From the NCBI GenBank assembly GCA_964016885.1, contig OZ024742.1, positions 13,930,622-13,994,621 on the forward strand: a DNA stretch of 64,000 nt, written 5' to 3'. Within the stretch, counting starts at the first letter, position 1, and each line of letters begins with the position of its first letter. The notes under the pieces are model-generated. The model was not told the DNA's origin, ran no database searches, and was given only the letters and a program-made list of their open reading frames with translations. Origin of the DNA: Eledone cirrhosa. Lineage: Eukaryota; Mollusca; Cephalopoda; Octopoda; Eledonidae. The position numbers were made by a program, and so were the translations under genes. Below are positions 61,705 through 64,000 of this stretch, piece after piece.

Positions 61705-64000
61705 CTAGTGTAACCTTCTAACCCTAGAAGTGACCACCTTACCTAGTCTAGTCTCAATGTGAGACCTAACCCTAGAAGTGACCACCTGACCTAGTCTAGC
61801 CTCAATGTGAGATCTTACTCTAGAAGTGACCACCTGACCTAGTCTAGCCTCAATCTGAGACCTAACCCAAGAAGTGACCACCTGACCTAGTGTAACCTCA
61901 ATCTGAGACCTAACCCTAGAAGTGACCACCTGACCTAGTTTAGCCTCAATGTGACCCCTTCAAACCCTAGAAGTGACCACATGACCTAGTCTAGGTTCGA
62001 TGTGAGACCTAACCCTAGAAGTGACCACCTGACCTAGTCTAGCCTCCAATGTGAGACCTAACCCTAGAAGTGACCACCTGGCCTAGTCTAGCCTCAATGT
62101 GAGACCTAACCCTAGAAGTGACCACCTGACCTAGTCTAGCCTCAATGTGAGACCTAACCCTAGAAGTGACCACCTGACCTAGTCTAGTTTCAATGTGAGA
62201 CCTAACCCTAAAAGTGACCACCTGACCTAGTCTAGCCTCAATGTGAGACCATCTAACCCTAGAAGTGACCACCTTACCTAGTCTAGTCTCAATGTGAGAC
62301 CTAACCCTAGAAGTGACCAGCTGACCTAGTCTAGCCTCAATGTGAGACTTCTAACCCTAGAAGTGACAACCTGACCTAGTGTAAACTGAATGTGAGACCT
62401 AACCCAAGAAGTGACCACCTGATTTAGTCTAGCCTCAATGTGAGACGATCTAACCCAAGAAGTGACCACCTGAACTAGTGTAACCTCAATGAGACCTAAC
62501 CCTAGAAGTGACAACCTGACCTAGTCTAGCCTCAATGTGAGACCTAACCCTAGTAGTGACCACCTGACCTAGTCTAGCCTCAACGTGAGACCTAACCCTA
62601 GAAGTGACCACCTGACCTAATCTAGCCTCAGTGTGAGACTATCTAACCCAAGAAGTGACCACCTGACCTAGTCTAGCCTCAATGTGAGACCATCTAACCC
62701 TAGAAGTGACCACCTGACCTAGTCTAGCCTCCAATGTGAGACCTAACCCTAGAAGTGACCAGCTGGCCTAGTCTAGCCTCAATGTGAGACCTAACCCTAG
62801 AAGTGACCACCTGACCTAGTCTAGCCTCAATGTGTGACCTATCCCTAGAAGTGACCACCTGACCTAGTGTAACCTAACTCTAGAAGTGACCAACTGACCT
62901 AGTCTAGCCTAAATGTGAGACCTAACCCTAGAAGTGACCACCTGACCTAGTCTAGCCTCAATGTGAGACCATCTAACGCAAGAAGTGACCACCTGACCTA
63001 GTGTAACCTCAATGTGAGACATAACCCTAGAAGTGACCACCTGACCTAGTCTAACCTCAATGTGTGACCTTTTAACCCTAGAAGTGACCACCTCACCTAG
63101 TCTAGCCTCAATGTGAGACCTAACCCTAGAAGTGACCACCTGACCTAGTCTGGCCTCAATGTGAGACCTAACTCTAGAAGTGACCACCTCACCTAGTCTA
63201 ACCTCAATGTGAGACCTCTAACCCTAGAAGTGACCAGCTGACCTTGTCTAGCCTCAAGGTATGACTTATCCCTAGAAGTGACCACCTGACCTAGTGTAAC
63301 CTAAACCTAGAAGTGACCACCTGACCTTGTGTAGCCTCACTGAGACTATCTAACGCAAGGAGTGACCACCTGACCTAGTGTAACCTCAATGTGAGACCTT
63401 CTAACCCTAGAAGTGACCACCTTACCTAGTCTAGTCTCAATGTGAGACCTAACCCTAGAGGTGACCACCTGACCTAGTCTAGCCTCAATATGAGATCTTA
63501 CTCTAGAAGTGACCACCTGACGTAGTCTAGCCTCAATGTGAGACCTAACCTTAGCTGTGACCACCTGACCTAATCTAGTCTCAATGTGAGACTATCTAAC
63601 CCAAGAAGTGACCAGCTGACCTAGTCTAGCTTCAATGTGAGACCTCTAACCCTAGAAGTGACCAGCTGACCTTGTCTAGCCTCACTGAGACCATCTAACG
63701 CAAGGAGTGACCACCTGACCTAGTGTAACCTTCTAACCCTAGAAGTGACCACCTTACCTAGTCTAGTCTCAATGTGAGACCTAACCCTAGAAGTGACCAC
63801 CTGACCTAGTCTAGCCTCAATGTGAGATCTTACTCTAGAAGTGACCACCTGACCTAGTCTAGCCTCAATCTGAGACCTAACCCAAGAAGTGACCACCTGA
63901 CCTAGTGTAACCTCAATCTGAGACCTAACCCTAGAAGTGACCACCTGACCTAGTTTAGCCTCAATGTGACCCCTTCAAACCCTAGAAGTGACCACCTGAC

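Larger units (their letters stand above)
1..64000. repeat. Satellite array of a ~48-bp monomer filling the whole window
   Basis: Every part of the window is a head-to-tail copy of the same monomer, all in one orientation. A canonical 48-bp copy lies at 35231-35278: it opens with GTGAGACCTAACCC, continues with GAAGTGACCACCTGACC and ends with TAGCCTCAAT. Length variants of 51, 50, 49 and 46 bp are interspersed. The consensus is half G+C (C 15, A 14, T 10, G 9 on the plus strand), has no CpG, and carries CTAG three times. No inversion, mobile element or non-satellite island interrupts it. Nested higher-order periods are annotated separately. Structural packaging in heterochromatin is typical of such arrays; any specific role here is inference. 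The array runs off both window edges, so its true size is unknown. Confidence 0.98.
55561..64000. repeat. 2,015-bp HOR array with one 2,114-bp unit
   Basis: Units begin with the shortened junction GTGTAACCTTCTAACCC and lie at 55561-57575, 57576-59590, 59591-61704, 61705-63719 and 63720 to the edge. Lengths are 2015, 2015, 2114 and 2015 bp. The long unit has a net extra 99 bp near 61030-61130, marked by GAGATTTCTAACC and CCAAGTGTAAACTG. Those markers otherwise occur only near 34137 and 54861. The second and fourth units share private changes, which hints at a 4,129-bp dimer. The array continues past the window. Confidence 0.88.

Noticed and set aside
1..64000. About one hundred minus-strand open frames of 60-144 codons made of a 16-residue repeat
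   Set aside because: They follow directly from the 48/51-bp period in the only frame without a stop. They mostly lack ATG, stop at the same frame-shifting monomers, overlap no promoter or other signal, and diverge like non-coding satellite.
1..64000. CRISPR array (regular short repeats)
   Set aside because: There are no unique spacers: the whole 48-bp period is repeated, with no separate conserved repeat and variable spacer and no cas genes.
1..64000. Bacterial or phage origin of the sequence
   Set aside because: There is not one plausible prokaryotic gene in 64 kb, CTAG is very abundant, and the nested HOR structure is typical of eukaryotic satellites.
1..64000. Whole window as a pure assembly artefact
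   Set aside because: Copies carry distinct private substitutions and indels in consistent nested patterns, which a collapsed or looped assembly would not invent. Local artefact remains possible for the D1/D2 duplication and is listed as a finding.

Overview
The whole 64 kb window is one satellite DNA array. From the first base to the last it is a head-to-tail run of one monomer family, canonically 48 bp, with 51-, 50-, 49- and 46-bp length variants. That makes roughly 1,300 monomers by length. I see no gene, no tRNA or rRNA, no transposon, no CRISPR array and no unique sequence. The only open frames are short minus-strand runs of a 16-residue repeat. They exist because 48 and 51 are multiples of three, and I do not call them genes.

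Organism: this is nuclear repeat DNA of a eukaryote, probably from a long-read assembly of centromeric, pericentromeric or subtelomeric heterochromatin. I base this on the pure satellite content, several nested levels of higher-order repeat (HOR), a consensus with no CpG despite about 50% G+C, and three CTAG tetranucleotides per monomer. The species cannot be named from the sequence. A perfect 10-base match to the CCCTAA telomere repeat in each canonical monomer would fit a lineage with TTAGGG telomeres, but that is only suggestive.

Layout, with boundaries judged by eye from shared variant monomers. Block A (1 to about 7,590) is an irregular, older-looking mosaic with short HORs of about 1.05 and 1.45 kb. 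Block B (about 7,590-19,460) is a regular 3,530-bp HOR made of a 1,621-bp and a 1,909-bp half. Block T (about 19,460-21,670) is a transition mosaic. Block C1 (about 21,672-31,272) is a 6,068-bp HOR, itself two 2,099-bp units plus 1,870 bp. Block D1 (about 31,273-36,280) is a more diverse segment. Block C2 (about 36,280-51,996) repeats C1 with one extra 6,068-bp unit. Block D2 (about 51,997-64,000) repeats D1 and then expands into a 2,015/2,114-bp HOR that runs off the right edge.

How it fits together: C1+D1 recurs as C2+D2. The offset is 14,656 bp in the C part and 20,724 bp after the extra unit, and 14,656 + 6,068 = 20,724 exactly. The D part is almost identical between copies; I saw one substitution in about 5 kb. 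Nested periods, private variants shared between copies, small deletions between direct repeats, and a base-resolved chimeric junction near 36,280 record repeated unequal exchange and slippage. The most interesting content is this evolutionary record, the protein-site-like motifs built into every monomer, and the two linked monomer classes.
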